Below are positions 44,280 to 52,822 of a DNA stretch of 64,000 nt, in pieces; the first letter of the stretch is position 1, and each line of letters opens with the position of its first letter. The stretch comes from Butyrivibrio sp. (GTDB lineage: Bacteria; Bacillota; Clostridia; Lachnospirales; Lachnospiraceae): the NCBI RefSeq assembly GCF_017635265.1, contig NZ_JAGBLU010000038.1:1-64000 (forward strand), written 5' to 3'. Both the position numbers and the translations under genes were made by a program. The notes under the pieces are model-generated. The model worked only from the letters and a program-made list of their open reading frames with translations. It searched no databases and was not told where the DNA came from.

Positions 44280-45128
44280 ATGAAAGTATTGGATGCTAAA
44301 TTTGCCAAAGGATTCTGCCGCATGTGCGTAGACGGTTTTTATCAGGGATGGCATGAGAGAAACGGCGGTAATTTAAGCTACAGAATCAAGGATGAAGAAA
44401 TTGAATCTGTAAAGGAAGAACTCGATGAGTCTTCAGAGTGGAAGCCTATCGGAACAACAGTAAAGGATCTTGCAGGTGAGTACTTCATGGTTACAGGATC
44501 AGGCAAGTATTTCAGAAATGTTGAGATTGATCCTGCAGCTAATGTTTGCATTATCAAGGTTGACGATAAGGGTGAGAATTACAAAATCCTGTGGGGACTT
44601 GTGGAAGGCGGAAGACCTACATCAGAGCTTCCTTCACATCTTATGAATCTGGAAGTATGCAAGAAAAGAAATCCTGAAATCAGAGTGGTATACCATTGCC
44701 ATCCTGCAAATACGATTGCACTTACATATGTACTTCCTCTCGATGGAAAAGTATTTACAAGAGAAATCTGGGAAATGGCAACCGAATGTCCGGTAGTATT
44801 CCCTGATGGAATCGGTGTTGTGCCGTGGATGGTTCCGGGCGGAAAAGAGATTGCCGTTGCAACTTCTGAGATCATGAAAAAGCAGGATGTTGCTATCTGG
44901 GCTCATCATGGAATGTTTGCCTGCGGAACAGATTTTGACATTGCCTTTGGACTTATGCACACAGTTGAAAAGGCTGCAGAGGTTCTTGTTAAAGTTATGT
45001 CCATGACAGATAAAAAGAGACAGACAATTGAACCTGATGATTTCAGAGCATTAAATGAACCCTTTGGAATCAAGGTTAATGAAGAATGTCTTTATACTAA
45101 AAAGAGCAATATAATCGGCGAAGTTTAA
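44280..45128 (+). CDS. rhaD: Rhamnulose-1-phosphate aldolase
   Basis: A 282-residue class II aldolase splitting rhamnulose-1-phosphate to dihydroxyacetone phosphate and L-lactaldehyde. WHERNGGNLSYR (phosphate site), VYHCHPANTIALTY (zinc His pair) and AIWAHHGMFACGTDF (further zinc His) are present. AAGGAG precedes the start; 30 bases after rhaA. Confidence 0.95.
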   Translation: MKVLDAKFAKGFCRMCVDGFYQGWHERNGGNLSYRIKDEEIESVKEELDESSEWKPIGTTVKDLAGEYFMVTGSGKYFRNVEIDPAANVCIIKVDDKGENYKILWGLVEGGRPTSELPSHLMNLEVCKKRNPEIRVVYHCHPANTIALTYVLPLDGKVFTREIWEMATECPVVFPDGIGVVPWMVPGGKEIAVATSEIMKKQDVAIWAHHGMFACGTDFDIAFGLMHTVEKAAEVLVKVMSMTDKKRQTIEPDDFRALNEPFGIKVNEECLYTKKSNIIGEV

Positions 45129-45140
45129 TGGAGACTTACT

Positions 45141-46568
45141 ATGAAATACTATTTAGCAGTTGATATCGGAGCGTCATCCGGAAGGCATATTCTGGCGCAC
45201 ATGGAAAACGGCAGGATAGTACTTGAAGAGGTGTACCGTTTTTACAATGGAATGGAAGATAAAAATGGTCATAAAGTCTGGAATGCGGAGAAATTGTTTG
45301 AAGACATTCTGGAGGGAATGAAGAAGTGTAAAGAAATCGGAAAGATTCCTGCAACTATGGGAATCGATACCTGGGGTGTGGATTTTTGTCTTTTGGATAA
45401 AGATGACAAAAGAATCGGAGACCTTGTAGCTTACCGTGATGACAGGACATCCGGAATGGATGAGGAAGTATACAAGATCATTTCAGAAGATGAGCTCTAT
45501 GAACGAACAGGAATTCAGAAAGCGATTTTCAACACTATCTACCAGCTGATGGCTATTAAGACCAAAGAGCCGGAAAAATTAAAAGAAGCAAGAACACTTC
45601 TGATGGTTCCTGATTATTTCCATTTCCTTTTGACAGGCGTAAGAAAACAGGAATATACCAATGCATCAACAACCCAGCTTCTTGATGCGACCACCGGTGA
45701 TTGGGATCATGACCTGATAAAAAAGCTTGGATTTCCCGATGAGCTTTTTGGAGAACTCTCAATGCCCGGAACAGTTGTAGGACCTCTGAAAAAAGATATT
45801 GCAGAAAAGGTGGGCTATGACCTTAAAGTAGTACTTCCTGCGACTCATGACACAGGATCCGCAGTAATGAGCGTTCCCTGCACAGAAGAGAATACTCTTT
45901 ATATTTCATCCGGAACATGGTCTCTTATGGGATGCGAACTTTCCAAGGCGAATTGTTCAAAAGAAGCCAAAGAAGCCAACTTTACCAATGAGGGTGGCTA
46001 TGAAAAAAGGTACAGATTCCTCAAAAACATCATGGGTCTTTGGATGATACAGTCTGTGAAAAAAGAGTTCGAAGCAGGATTCGAGTATCCGGGAAAGCAG
46101 CCGGATGATGATTACTCTTTTGCAAATCTTTGTGACAGAGCAAAAAATGAAAAGATATCATCACTTGTTCAGGCCAATGATAACAGGTTTTTAAATCCCG
46201 CTTCCATGACAGGCGAGATACAAAACGCCTGCAAAGAAGCCAATATGCAGGTTCCGCAGACTCCATGGGAGATAGCAAGAGTAATTTACAGAAGCCTTGC
46301 TGTTTGCTATAAAGAGACTACTGAAGAGATAGAAAAAATAACAGGTAAGAAATTTGAATCTGTAAATATAGTCGGAGGTGGATCCAATGCAGTTTATCTC
46401 AATGAACTTACAGCTGCAGAAACAGGGCGAAAGGTTAATGCCGGCCCCGGAGAAGCCACTGCTATAGGTAACATTGGTGCACAGATGCTTTCAGATGGTG
46501 TATTTACAAGCCTTTCAGAGTTTAGGAAGTGTGTATATCAGTCCTTTGGCGTAACTAAATATCAATGA
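45141..46568 (+). CDS. rhaB: Rhamnulokinase
   Basis: A 475-residue FGGY-family kinase that phosphorylates rhamnulose. LAVDIGASSGRHIL (phosphate 1), GIDTWGVDFCLLD, LPATHDTGSAVMSVP, YISSGTWSLMGCE and the adenosine-site NIVGGGSNAVYLNELTA are all present. It is last gene of the rhamnose operon, followed by a terminator. No lactaldehyde reductase or microcompartment genes are nearby. Confidence 0.96.
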   Translation: MKYYLAVDIGASSGRHILAHMENGRIVLEEVYRFYNGMEDKNGHKVWNAEKLFEDILEGMKKCKEIGKIPATMGIDTWGVDFCLLDKDDKRIGDLVAYRDDRTSGMDEEVYKIISEDELYERTGIQKAIFNTIYQLMAIKTKEPEKLKEARTLLMVPDYFHFLLTGVRKQEYTNASTTQLLDATTGDWDHDLIKKLGFPDELFGELSMPGTVVGPLKKDIAEKVGYDLKVVLPATHDTGSAVMSVPCTEENTLYISSGTWSLMGCELSKANCSKEAKEANFTNEGGYEKRYRFLKNIMGLWMIQSVKKEFEAGFEYPGKQPDDDYSFANLCDRAKNEKISSLVQANDNRFLNPASMTGEIQNACKEANMQVPQTPWEIARVIYRSLAVCYKETTEEIEKITGKKFESVNIVGGGSNAVYLNELTAAETGRKVNAGPGEATAIGNIGAQMLSDGVFTSLSEFRKCVYQSFGVTKYQ

Positions 46569-46580
46569 TCAATTTTTTTC

Positions 46581-46616
46581 AAAGCCCATCAGCTTTTATG
46601 ATGGGCTTTAAATTTG
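46581..46616 (+). terminator. Terminator of the rhamnose operon
   Basis: An 11-bp stem, AAAGCCCATCA with TGATGGGCTTT, is followed by AAATTT. The tail is short, so some read-through into the transporter genes is possible. Confidence 0.7.
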
Positions 46617-46724
46617 CCACTAAATATTTTTTTAATTTTTTATTAATAAAGTTTTTATTTTTATAGGTTTTAATGTATAATGAAAGGCTGCACTGTAAAT
46701 TTAGTTTAATTAGGGTAGGTAGAA

Positions 46725-47768
46725 ATGGATATTAGAATTGAAAACTTAACAAAAACATATGGCAACCTTAATGCTGTAGATCACATGAATTTAAGCATTA
46801 ATGACGGTGAACTCGTAGGTCTTTTAGGACCATCAGGCTGCGGTAAGTCAACAACTCTTTTCATGCTCTCCGGACTTACAACTCCAACAGAAGGAAAAAT
46901 ATATTTTGGTGATAAGGATGTTACATCAATTCCTCCGGAGGATCGTGAAATTGGTCTGGTGTTCCAGAACTATGCATTGTATCCGCATATGACAGTAGAG
47001 GATAATATCACATTTCCTTTAATAAACAGAGGCATGAAAAAAGCTCAGGCCCGCGAAGAGGCTTTTGAGATTGCCAAGGTTGTTAAAATTGAACAGTATA
47101 TGAAGAGACGTCCAAGTGAGCTTTCAGGTGGACAGCAGCAGAGAGTTGCTATTGCAAGAGCTCTTGTTAAGAAACCACAGGTTCTGCTTTTGGATGAGCC
47201 TTTATCCAATCTTGACGCTAAACTTCGTGTTGCTACCAGAGAAGAAATCAGACGTATTCAGCAGGAAGTTAAGATAACAACAATTTTCGTTACACATGAT
47301 CAGGAAGAGGCTATGAGTATTTCAGACCGTATTGCCGTTATGAAGGAAGGAGTCCTTCAGCAGTACGAAGTTCCTCAGACAATGTATTTAAATCCTGCTA
47401 ATACTTTTGTTGCTAATTTCCTTGGTATGCCTGAGATCAACAATATAGAGATTGATGTTAAGGGTGGAGTAATTTCAGCAGACGGAAATATTCTCAGAAA
47501 AGGTGCATCTTTAGCTGATGGGCATTACAAAGCAGGCATCAGACCTGAATCATTCTATGTAGATGAAAACGGAGCGGCGCTTGAAGTCAGCAACATTCGT
47601 ATGACAGGTCGTGATCTTCTTCTTTTTACAAAGCTTGGAAGCACAGATGTAAGAGTATTGGTGCATTCATATATGCAGATCGGTGTTGGTGATAAACTCG
47701 GTGTATCTGTTCGTGATGAGCATATCCTTGTATTTGACGATAAAGAAGTACTTATTGGCAGATTCTGA
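46725..47768 (+). CDS. Sugar ABC transporter ATP-binding protein (MsmK/UgpC type)
   Basis: A 347-residue ATPase. Walker A is GPSGCGKST (about 37-45), the Q-loop VFQNYALYPHM, the signature LSGGQQQRVAIARAL and Walker B LLLDEPLSNLDAKLR. The C-terminal regulatory OB domain (about 235-347), typical of carbohydrate importers, contains AGIRPESFYV. TATAAT at 46676-46681 is a likely -10 of its own promoter. It energises the two permeases that follow. Confidence 0.94.
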   Translation: MDIRIENLTKTYGNLNAVDHMNLSINDGELVGLLGPSGCGKSTTLFMLSGLTTPTEGKIYFGDKDVTSIPPEDREIGLVFQNYALYPHMTVEDNITFPLINRGMKKAQAREEAFEIAKVVKIEQYMKRRPSELSGGQQQRVAIARALVKKPQVLLLDEPLSNLDAKLRVATREEIRRIQQEVKITTIFVTHDQEEAMSISDRIAVMKEGVLQQYEVPQTMYLNPANTFVANFLGMPEINNIEIDVKGGVISADGNILRKGASLADGHYKAGIRPESFYVDENGAALEVSNIRMTGRDLLLFTKLGSTDVRVLVHSYMQIGVGDKLGVSVRDEHILVFDDKEVLIGRF

Positions 47769-47794
47769 TTTGGAGAAGGGAGAATATCAATATC

Positions 47795-48667
47795 ATGGAC
47801 AAAAAGAGTTTTAAGGGGTATCTCTATCTCCTTCCGTCAATAATCATTATGGTTTGCTTTACTTTATATCCATTGGTAAGAGCAATCATCATGAGCTTTT
47901 TGGGCGATTACAGTATTATTAATGACAGCTATAATTCAATTGGCTTTGAAAATTACAAGGCTCTGTTTTCAGATCCTGATTTTGGCAAGTCACTTATAAA
48001 TACAGCAATTTATGTTGTATGCGTAGTGCCTGCTTCAATTATTTTATCACTTCTTTTTGCAGTTCTTATTAACAGCTGTAAAAAGCTTAAGGCATTATTT
48101 CAGACTATCTATTTCCTTCCGTATGTTACAAGCGTTATTGCCATAGGTATTGTATGGAGATGGATGTTTAACAGTAACTACGGTCTTATCAATTATGTAC
48201 TTAGCATTTTTGGAGTTGAACCTATCCAATGGCTCAATCTTCCCGAATATGCGATGCCTGCCCTTATAATCTTTGCTATTTGGAAGAGCATGGCATTTAA
48301 CATTCTGATATTCCTTGCGGGGCTTCAGACAATTCCGGAAGATCTCTACAGGGCAGCCAGAATAGATTCAACACCACGTCTTCGTGTATTTACCAGAATT
48401 ACAGTTCCTTCACTTGCGCCTATGATCGTTTATTCAAGTGTTATTGGAATGATTGGTGCATTTAAAGTTTACAATGAAGTATTTTCACTCTTCCAGGGAA
48501 AAGCAGGTCCTGCGAACAGTGCGATGACAATTGTTTACTACATTTACGATAAGTTTTACAACAGCTATAAATATGGCGTTGCTGCCGCAGGTAGTGTTGT
48601 ATTGTTCCTGATAATACTTGCACTTACGCAGATCCAGCTCAAAGTAACCGGTGGACGTAAGAAATAA
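47795..48667 (+). CDS. Sugar ABC transporter permease 1
   Basis: A 290-residue inner-membrane permease with six helices of the MalF/UgpA group. It opens YLYLLPSIIIMVCFTLYPLV, and the EAA loop is ETIPEDLYRAARIDSTPRLRVFTRITVPSL-like, about residues 180-210. It pairs with the next gene to form the channel. Confidence 0.93.
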   Translation: MDKKSFKGYLYLLPSIIIMVCFTLYPLVRAIIMSFLGDYSIINDSYNSIGFENYKALFSDPDFGKSLINTAIYVVCVVPASIILSLLFAVLINSCKKLKALFQTIYFLPYVTSVIAIGIVWRWMFNSNYGLINYVLSIFGVEPIQWLNLPEYAMPALIIFAIWKSMAFNILIFLAGLQTIPEDLYRAARIDSTPRLRVFTRITVPSLAPMIVYSSVIGMIGAFKVYNEVFSLFQGKAGPANSAMTIVYYIYDKFYNSYKYGVAAAGSVVLFLIILALTQIQLKVTGGRKK

Positions 48668-48683
48668 TTTTAAGGAGGACGCC

Positions 48684-49523
48684 ATGAAGAGTAATAGAAA
48701 AATAGCAAATATAATAGCTGAAGTTCTTAAGTATGTAATCCTGATTGCCGGCTCGGTTTTTACAATTCTTCCATTCGTATGGATGATTTCATCATCACTT
48801 AAGACACCTGCTGAACTTGTTCAGGTTCCACCGGCTCTTTTCCCTGAGGTACCGCAGTGGCTTAACTATAAATCTGCCTGGGAAGCAGCACCATTTGCCA
48901 GATACCTTGTAAATACAATTATCGTTACAATCTGCACAACTGCGGGAGTACTTGTGACAACAGTTCTTTCTGCATTTGCATTTTCAAGACTTAATTTTCC
49001 GGGAAAGAAAACAGTATTTTCACTGTTTTTGGCTACACTTATGATTCCCGGTGAAATGCTTATTATCACAAACTACGAAACAATCATTAAACTTAAATGG
49101 ATTGATTCATACAGAGCGATGATAGTGCCTTGGATTTCAAGTGCTTTCTATATTTATCTGCTTACAAGATTCTTTATGCAGGTACCTGAATCACTTTATC
49201 TTGCAGCAAAGGTTGATAAGTGTTCAGATTTCAAATACATGATAAAGATTATGGTTCCTATGAACAAACAGGCGATTTTCTCTATTGCCATCCTTAATAT
49301 CATCAGTTCATGGAATGCATTTTTATGGCCACTGCTTGTAACTAACTCACAGGAAATGAGAGTCCTTTCCAATGGTCTTGTTCGTTTCCAGACTGAAGCA
49401 GGATCATCTACAGAGCTTATTATGGCAGCGTCATGTATTTTGGTAATGCCTATTATTATTATTTACCTGTTCCTTAGAAAGTACATTATCGAGGGCGTAA
49501 CTCGAAGCGGACTTAAGGGATAA
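48684..49523 (+). CDS. Sugar ABC transporter permease 2
   Basis: A 279-residue permease of the MalG/UgpE group: PFVWMISSSLKTPAELVQVPP near the N-terminus and an EAA loop QVPESLYLAAKVDKCSDF-like, about residue 175. ATG 48684 with AAGGAGG 8 bases upstream is preferred to the earlier in-frame start that would overlap permease 1. Confidence 0.93.
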   Translation: MKSNRKIANIIAEVLKYVILIAGSVFTILPFVWMISSSLKTPAELVQVPPALFPEVPQWLNYKSAWEAAPFARYLVNTIIVTICTTAGVLVTTVLSAFAFSRLNFPGKKTVFSLFLATLMIPGEMLIITNYETIIKLKWIDSYRAMIVPWISSAFYIYLLTRFFMQVPESLYLAAKVDKCSDFKYMIKIMVPMNKQAIFSIAILNIISSWNAFLWPLLVTNSQEMRVLSNGLVRFQTEAGSSTELIMAASCILVMPIIIIYLFLRKYIIEGVTRSGLKG

Positions 49524-49555
49524 AACCGGTCAACCTGGCAAAAGCCGTTGATGAT

Positions 49556-49583
49556 AACATTCTGAGTCAGGATTCAGAATGTT
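49556..49583 (+). promoter_or_regulatory. Intergenic hairpin before the binding-protein gene
   Basis: Perfect 10-bp arms AACATTCTGA and TCAGAATGTT, eight bases apart, are followed by an AT-rich stretch ending in TTTTT. Such hairpins between permease and binding-protein genes often protect or separate mRNA segments so that the binding protein is made in excess. Confidence 0.6.
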
Positions 49584-49631
49584 ACATATATTTTTAAGCG
49601 CCCGTATGGGCAAAGAAGGGAGAATTTTCTA

Positions 49632-50954
49632 ATGAAAATGAAAAAGTTAGGTGCAAGTATTCTTGCTACTATCATGGCAGCTTCAATGCTTGCTGGCTGC
49701 GGACAGAGCAGCAACCAGACAGCTGAAACTTCAGCAGATGCACAGGCTTCAGAGACTACAGAGGTAGCTGCTGATGCTTCTACAGCCGCTGGTGAAACAG
49801 CCGGCGAGAAGACAATTGAGCCTACAGAGATCACATTTTGGCATTACATGACAGGTAATCTGGAAGAGACTCTTACAGCTCTTACAGATGAGTTCAACTC
49901 TACAAATGAGTATGGCATCACAGTAACATTGGTAAATCAGGGATATGCAAGTGATCTTCAGACAAAGCTTCAGGCAAGTGCTGCAGCAGATGCACTTCCG
50001 GATCTTACACAGGCATATAACAACTGGCTTACACCATACCTTGATAAGATTGTTCACCTTGATGATTTTGTAGCAAATGATTTCGATAACTGGGATGACA
50101 TAGTAGAAGCATATCGTGGCGAGTGCTCAGAATTCGGATTCGTACATGCAGTACCTTTCAACAAGTCAACATATGTTCTTTTCTACAACAAGACTCTTTT
50201 CGATGAACTTGGAATCGAAGCTCCTAAGACATGGGCTGATGTAGAAGCAGACGCCAAGATTGTAAGCGATGCAAAGGGAATTGCTTTCATCGGATATGAT
50301 GACAGCACAGGTGCAATCGAAGCTACTCTTAAGCAGAATGGTGAGAGCTTTGTAGATGAGACAGGCGCTTTATTCGATACAGACGGTGGACGTGAGGCAT
50401 TTGAGTACCTTTCAAACCTTTACAGCAACGGCTACGCTCGTCTTGTTGGTGAGGACGGATATTTTTCAAATGTAATCAGCAACCAGAACATTGCCAGCTA
50501 CGTTGGATCTTCAGCAGGTGTTTCTTACATTACAGCTGAAGGCTGGGAACTTGGAGTTGCTCCACTTCCTGGAAACAAAGTAAATGCTGCAAACATGGCA
50601 GGAACAAACATTGTTATGTTCTCACAGGATACAAACAAGCAGCTTGCAGCTTGGGAATACCTCAAGTTCCTTACAAGCACAGAGTCAACATCAAAGTGGG
50701 CTGTTTCAACAGGATACCTTCCTGTAAGACAGTCAGCTTACGAGACAGCTGAGTACAAGGCTTACATGGAAGAAAATATCTGTGCTGCAGCTTGTTATGA
50801 GCAGTCTAAGGACTTCTTCTATTCACCTACATTTGATGCATCAAACGATATCAGAAACAGTGTTTCTCCTGCATTTGAGCAGCTTGTTCTTGATAAGGCC
50901 GATGCACAGACATGGTTTGACACAATCCTTAGCACAATCAACGCACAGTATTAA
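49632..50954 (+). CDS. Sugar-binding lipoprotein of the ABC transporter
   Basis: A 440-residue solute-binding protein. The signal peptide ends in lipobox MLAGC (Cys about 24), followed by an Ala/Thr/Glu-rich linker to about 60. The family 1 carbohydrate-binding fold follows: EITFWHYMTGNLEETLTALTDEFN, VPFNKSTYVLFYNKTLFDELG and AAWEYLKFLTS. Codon usage is strongly biased to a few codons, as in highly expressed genes. Proximity to rhaADB suggests rhamnose or a rhamnose-containing glycoside as ligand; this is inference. Confidence 0.92.
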   Translation: MKMKKLGASILATIMAASMLAGCGQSSNQTAETSADAQASETTEVAADASTAAGETAGEKTIEPTEITFWHYMTGNLEETLTALTDEFNSTNEYGITVTLVNQGYASDLQTKLQASAAADALPDLTQAYNNWLTPYLDKIVHLDDFVANDFDNWDDIVEAYRGECSEFGFVHAVPFNKSTYVLFYNKTLFDELGIEAPKTWADVEADAKIVSDAKGIAFIGYDDSTGAIEATLKQNGESFVDETGALFDTDGGREAFEYLSNLYSNGYARLVGEDGYFSNVISNQNIASYVGSSAGVSYITAEGWELGVAPLPGNKVNAANMAGTNIVMFSQDTNKQLAAWEYLKFLTSTESTSKWAVSTGYLPVRQSAYETAEYKAYMEENICAAACYEQSKDFFYSPTFDASNDIRNSVSPAFEQLVLDKADAQTWFDTILSTINAQY

Positions 50955-50961
50955 TGATATT

Positions 50962-51021
50962 TGGTCATAAGTCACAAGCGAGGCAAACTTGTTTGCTTTT
51001 CGCTTAGTGACTTCATGACCA
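50962..51021 (+). repeat. 60-nt near-perfect hairpin after the binding-protein gene
   Basis: Nested perfect arms TGGTCAT/ATGACCA, AGTCAC/GTGACT, AAGCGA/TCGCTT and GCAAAC/GTTTGC fold into one long stem. No T-run follows directly, so it is not a classical terminator. It starts 8 bases after the stop codon and could protect the mRNA 3' end. Confidence 0.65.
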
Positions 51022-51026
51022 TAACA

Positions 51027-51232
51027 AGAATGAGTAAAAAAGATATGCGAGCGGAGCGAGCATATCGATTTACGAATTCTTGTAGCCTTGGCGTTAGCCA
51101 AGGCGCATATCATTAATGGGATTGCCTGCAGAATGAGTAAAAAAGATATGCGAACGAAAGTGAGCATATCGATTTACGAATTCTTGTAGCCTTGGCGATA
51201 GCCAAGGCGCATATCATTAATGGGATTGCCTG
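51027..51232 (+). repeat. Tandem duplication of a ~102-bp structured element
   Basis: Unit 1 (51027-51128) and unit 2 (51130-51232) are almost identical. Each has hairpin 1 with arms GATATGC/GCATATC (51042-51066; 51145-51170) and hairpin 2 with arms GCCTTGGC/GCCAAGGC (51085-51104; 51189-51208). A second GCATATC follows after hairpin 2. Differences sit in loops, or change both sides of a pair in hairpin 1 (GC/GC to AC/GT), so pairing is kept. A one-base length difference breaks any shared reading frame. This points to an RNA or palindromic-repeat element rather than a peptide. No coding gene lies between 50955 and 51395. Confidence 0.75.
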
Positions 51233-51265
51233 GAAATAAATTGCAGATGATTACATGATCAACAA

Positions 51266-51298
51266 GGCCTTCTACTTTGTAGTAGGAGGCTTTTCTTA
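51266..51298 (+). terminator. Terminator downstream of the tandem element
   Basis: A stem GCCT-CTAC with GTAG-AGGC (one side bulged) is followed by TTTTCTT. It probably ends the transporter transcript after the structured elements. Confidence 0.6.
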
Positions 51299-51395
51299 TC
51301 TGATGGAATTGCTTCCACCGGGTAAGAAAGGCTTTCTTTAGAGAGCGCCTTCGTGGAGTATAAGCGCCATGTATAAAGGGTAAGGAGTAAGTGGT

Positions 51396-52706
51396 ATGAC
51401 GAAACTTAAGTTTTATAGCGGATTACGTGAGATAGGCGGTACTGTTGTTGCTGTTGAGACCAAAAAGGCAATTTGTATCTTTGATTTTGGTTATGCTCAT
51501 GCGGACAGAATAGATGACAAGGTTAAAGTCAGACCCGGAAAGGAAACTACTGATCTGGTAAACCTTGGGGTACTTGACAGAGTTGACGGAATATATGAAG
51601 AAAAAGATGCTCATGAACTGGGACTCAAAGCTTATGGGGAGACAGAAAGGGAAGTCTTTGTAATAATATCTCATATGCACATTGATCATATGGGCGGATT
51701 GGGGAGCCTTGCCAATAATCTTCCTGTTTATATGAGCAGAGAATCAAAGATACTTTACCATGAACTTGGTGTTATGGGAGAACTTGAACTCAGGGAACAT
51801 GAGAATGTACTTCCTATAGATTATGATGCCTCTGTAACAGTTGGAGACATTAAGGTTACATGCATTCAGGTTGACCATGACGTAAAAGGCGCATGTGGAT
51901 TTTTGATTGAAACCGAGGACGGAACTCTGTGCTATACAGGTGATTACAGGTATCATGGATATCACCCTGAAATAAGCAGGGAATTTGCAAGGAAATGCAA
52001 AGGCGCTGATTACATGATAACCGAAGGTGTTACCATAAGCTTTGGTGATGTAGATATGCTTTCTCTTGAGGGATCTGTAAGGGAAACAAGTGAATGGACA
52101 TTACTTGAGGACATGAAGATGCATGCTGCCGAGGAAGAGGGACTTATTGTAATCAATAATTACAACCGCAACGTGGAAAGAGTGCATCACATGATCACAG
52201 AGCTTAAAGACCGCGGTAGGACTCTTGCTCTTGAACCGGAGCAGGGAGACTATGTAGCTGCGTTTTATCCTGAAGATTATTTTGAAGTATATCTTCCTGA
52301 AGGCGGCGAGCTTAAAGCACCTTTATTAAAGGGGAAAAAGGTTGTTACCAGAAAAGAAATAAAGGAATCACCTAAAAAATATATTCTTCAGCAGGATTAT
52401 AAGAACGTATATGAACTTTTTGAGCTTAAAGAGTGCATTTCTTTATATCTGCATATGGATGGAGCACCACTTGGAGATTACGATCCTTCATTTAAAAAAT
52501 TCTATGATCTTTTATCTGTTCTTGGACTAAAAAGTATAAAGTGTGGTCTTGGTGGACATGCGGAGCCTTATTACCTTAGAAAAACTGTAGATGAGATTGC
52601 ACCAAAGACATTGATACCACTCCACAGCTTCAGACCTGAACAGTTTAAGTCAGCGAGTGTAGGACAGATTATACTTCCAAATGAAGGAGACACGATAGAA
52701 TTCTGA
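51396..52706 (+). CDS. MBL-fold hydrolase, RNase J-like
   Basis: A 436-residue metallo-beta-lactamase-fold protein. The metal motif SHMHIDHMGG is at about residues 91-100, further ligands are in VDHDVKGACGF and YTGDYRYHGY, and the C-terminal PLHSFRPEQF resembles beta-CASP/RNase J enzymes. GLREIGGTVVAVET is the usual start. It is shorter than true RNase J (about 555) and lacks its C-terminal domain. It may act on RNA or on a small phosphodiester or ester substrate. AAGGAG precedes the ATG. Confidence 0.82.
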   Translation: MTKLKFYSGLREIGGTVVAVETKKAICIFDFGYAHADRIDDKVKVRPGKETTDLVNLGVLDRVDGIYEEKDAHELGLKAYGETEREVFVIISHMHIDHMGGLGSLANNLPVYMSRESKILYHELGVMGELELREHENVLPIDYDASVTVGDIKVTCIQVDHDVKGACGFLIETEDGTLCYTGDYRYHGYHPEISREFARKCKGADYMITEGVTISFGDVDMLSLEGSVRETSEWTLLEDMKMHAAEEEGLIVINNYNRNVERVHHMITELKDRGRTLALEPEQGDYVAAFYPEDYFEVYLPEGGELKAPLLKGKKVVTRKEIKESPKKYILQQDYKNVYELFELKECISLYLHMDGAPLGDYDPSFKKFYDLLSVLGLKSIKCGLGGHAEPYYLRKTVDEIAPKTLIPLHSFRPEQFKSASVGQIILPNEGDTIEF

Positions 52707-52779
52707 CAATTTTGGAGTTATTATCAAAAACTTCCAGCTGGCTGTTTTGGGAGTAGTGCTCCCTACATGCTCCGGAAAG

Positions 52780-52822
52780 ATGGCGTAAGGAACTAATTTG
52801 TTTCCTTACGCCATGATTTTTG
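52780..52822. terminator. Terminator between convergent MBL and MATE genes
   Basis: A 13-bp stem ATGGCGTAAGGAA with TTCCTTACGCCAT is followed by GATTTTTG on the plus strand. Its right arm lies within the last codons of the MATE gene. Confidence 0.7.

Noticed and set aside
51031-51117. A 28-codon open frame inside the first tandem unit
   Set aside because: It has no ribosome binding site, and the second unit has a one-base length change that destroys the frame while keeping the hairpins.
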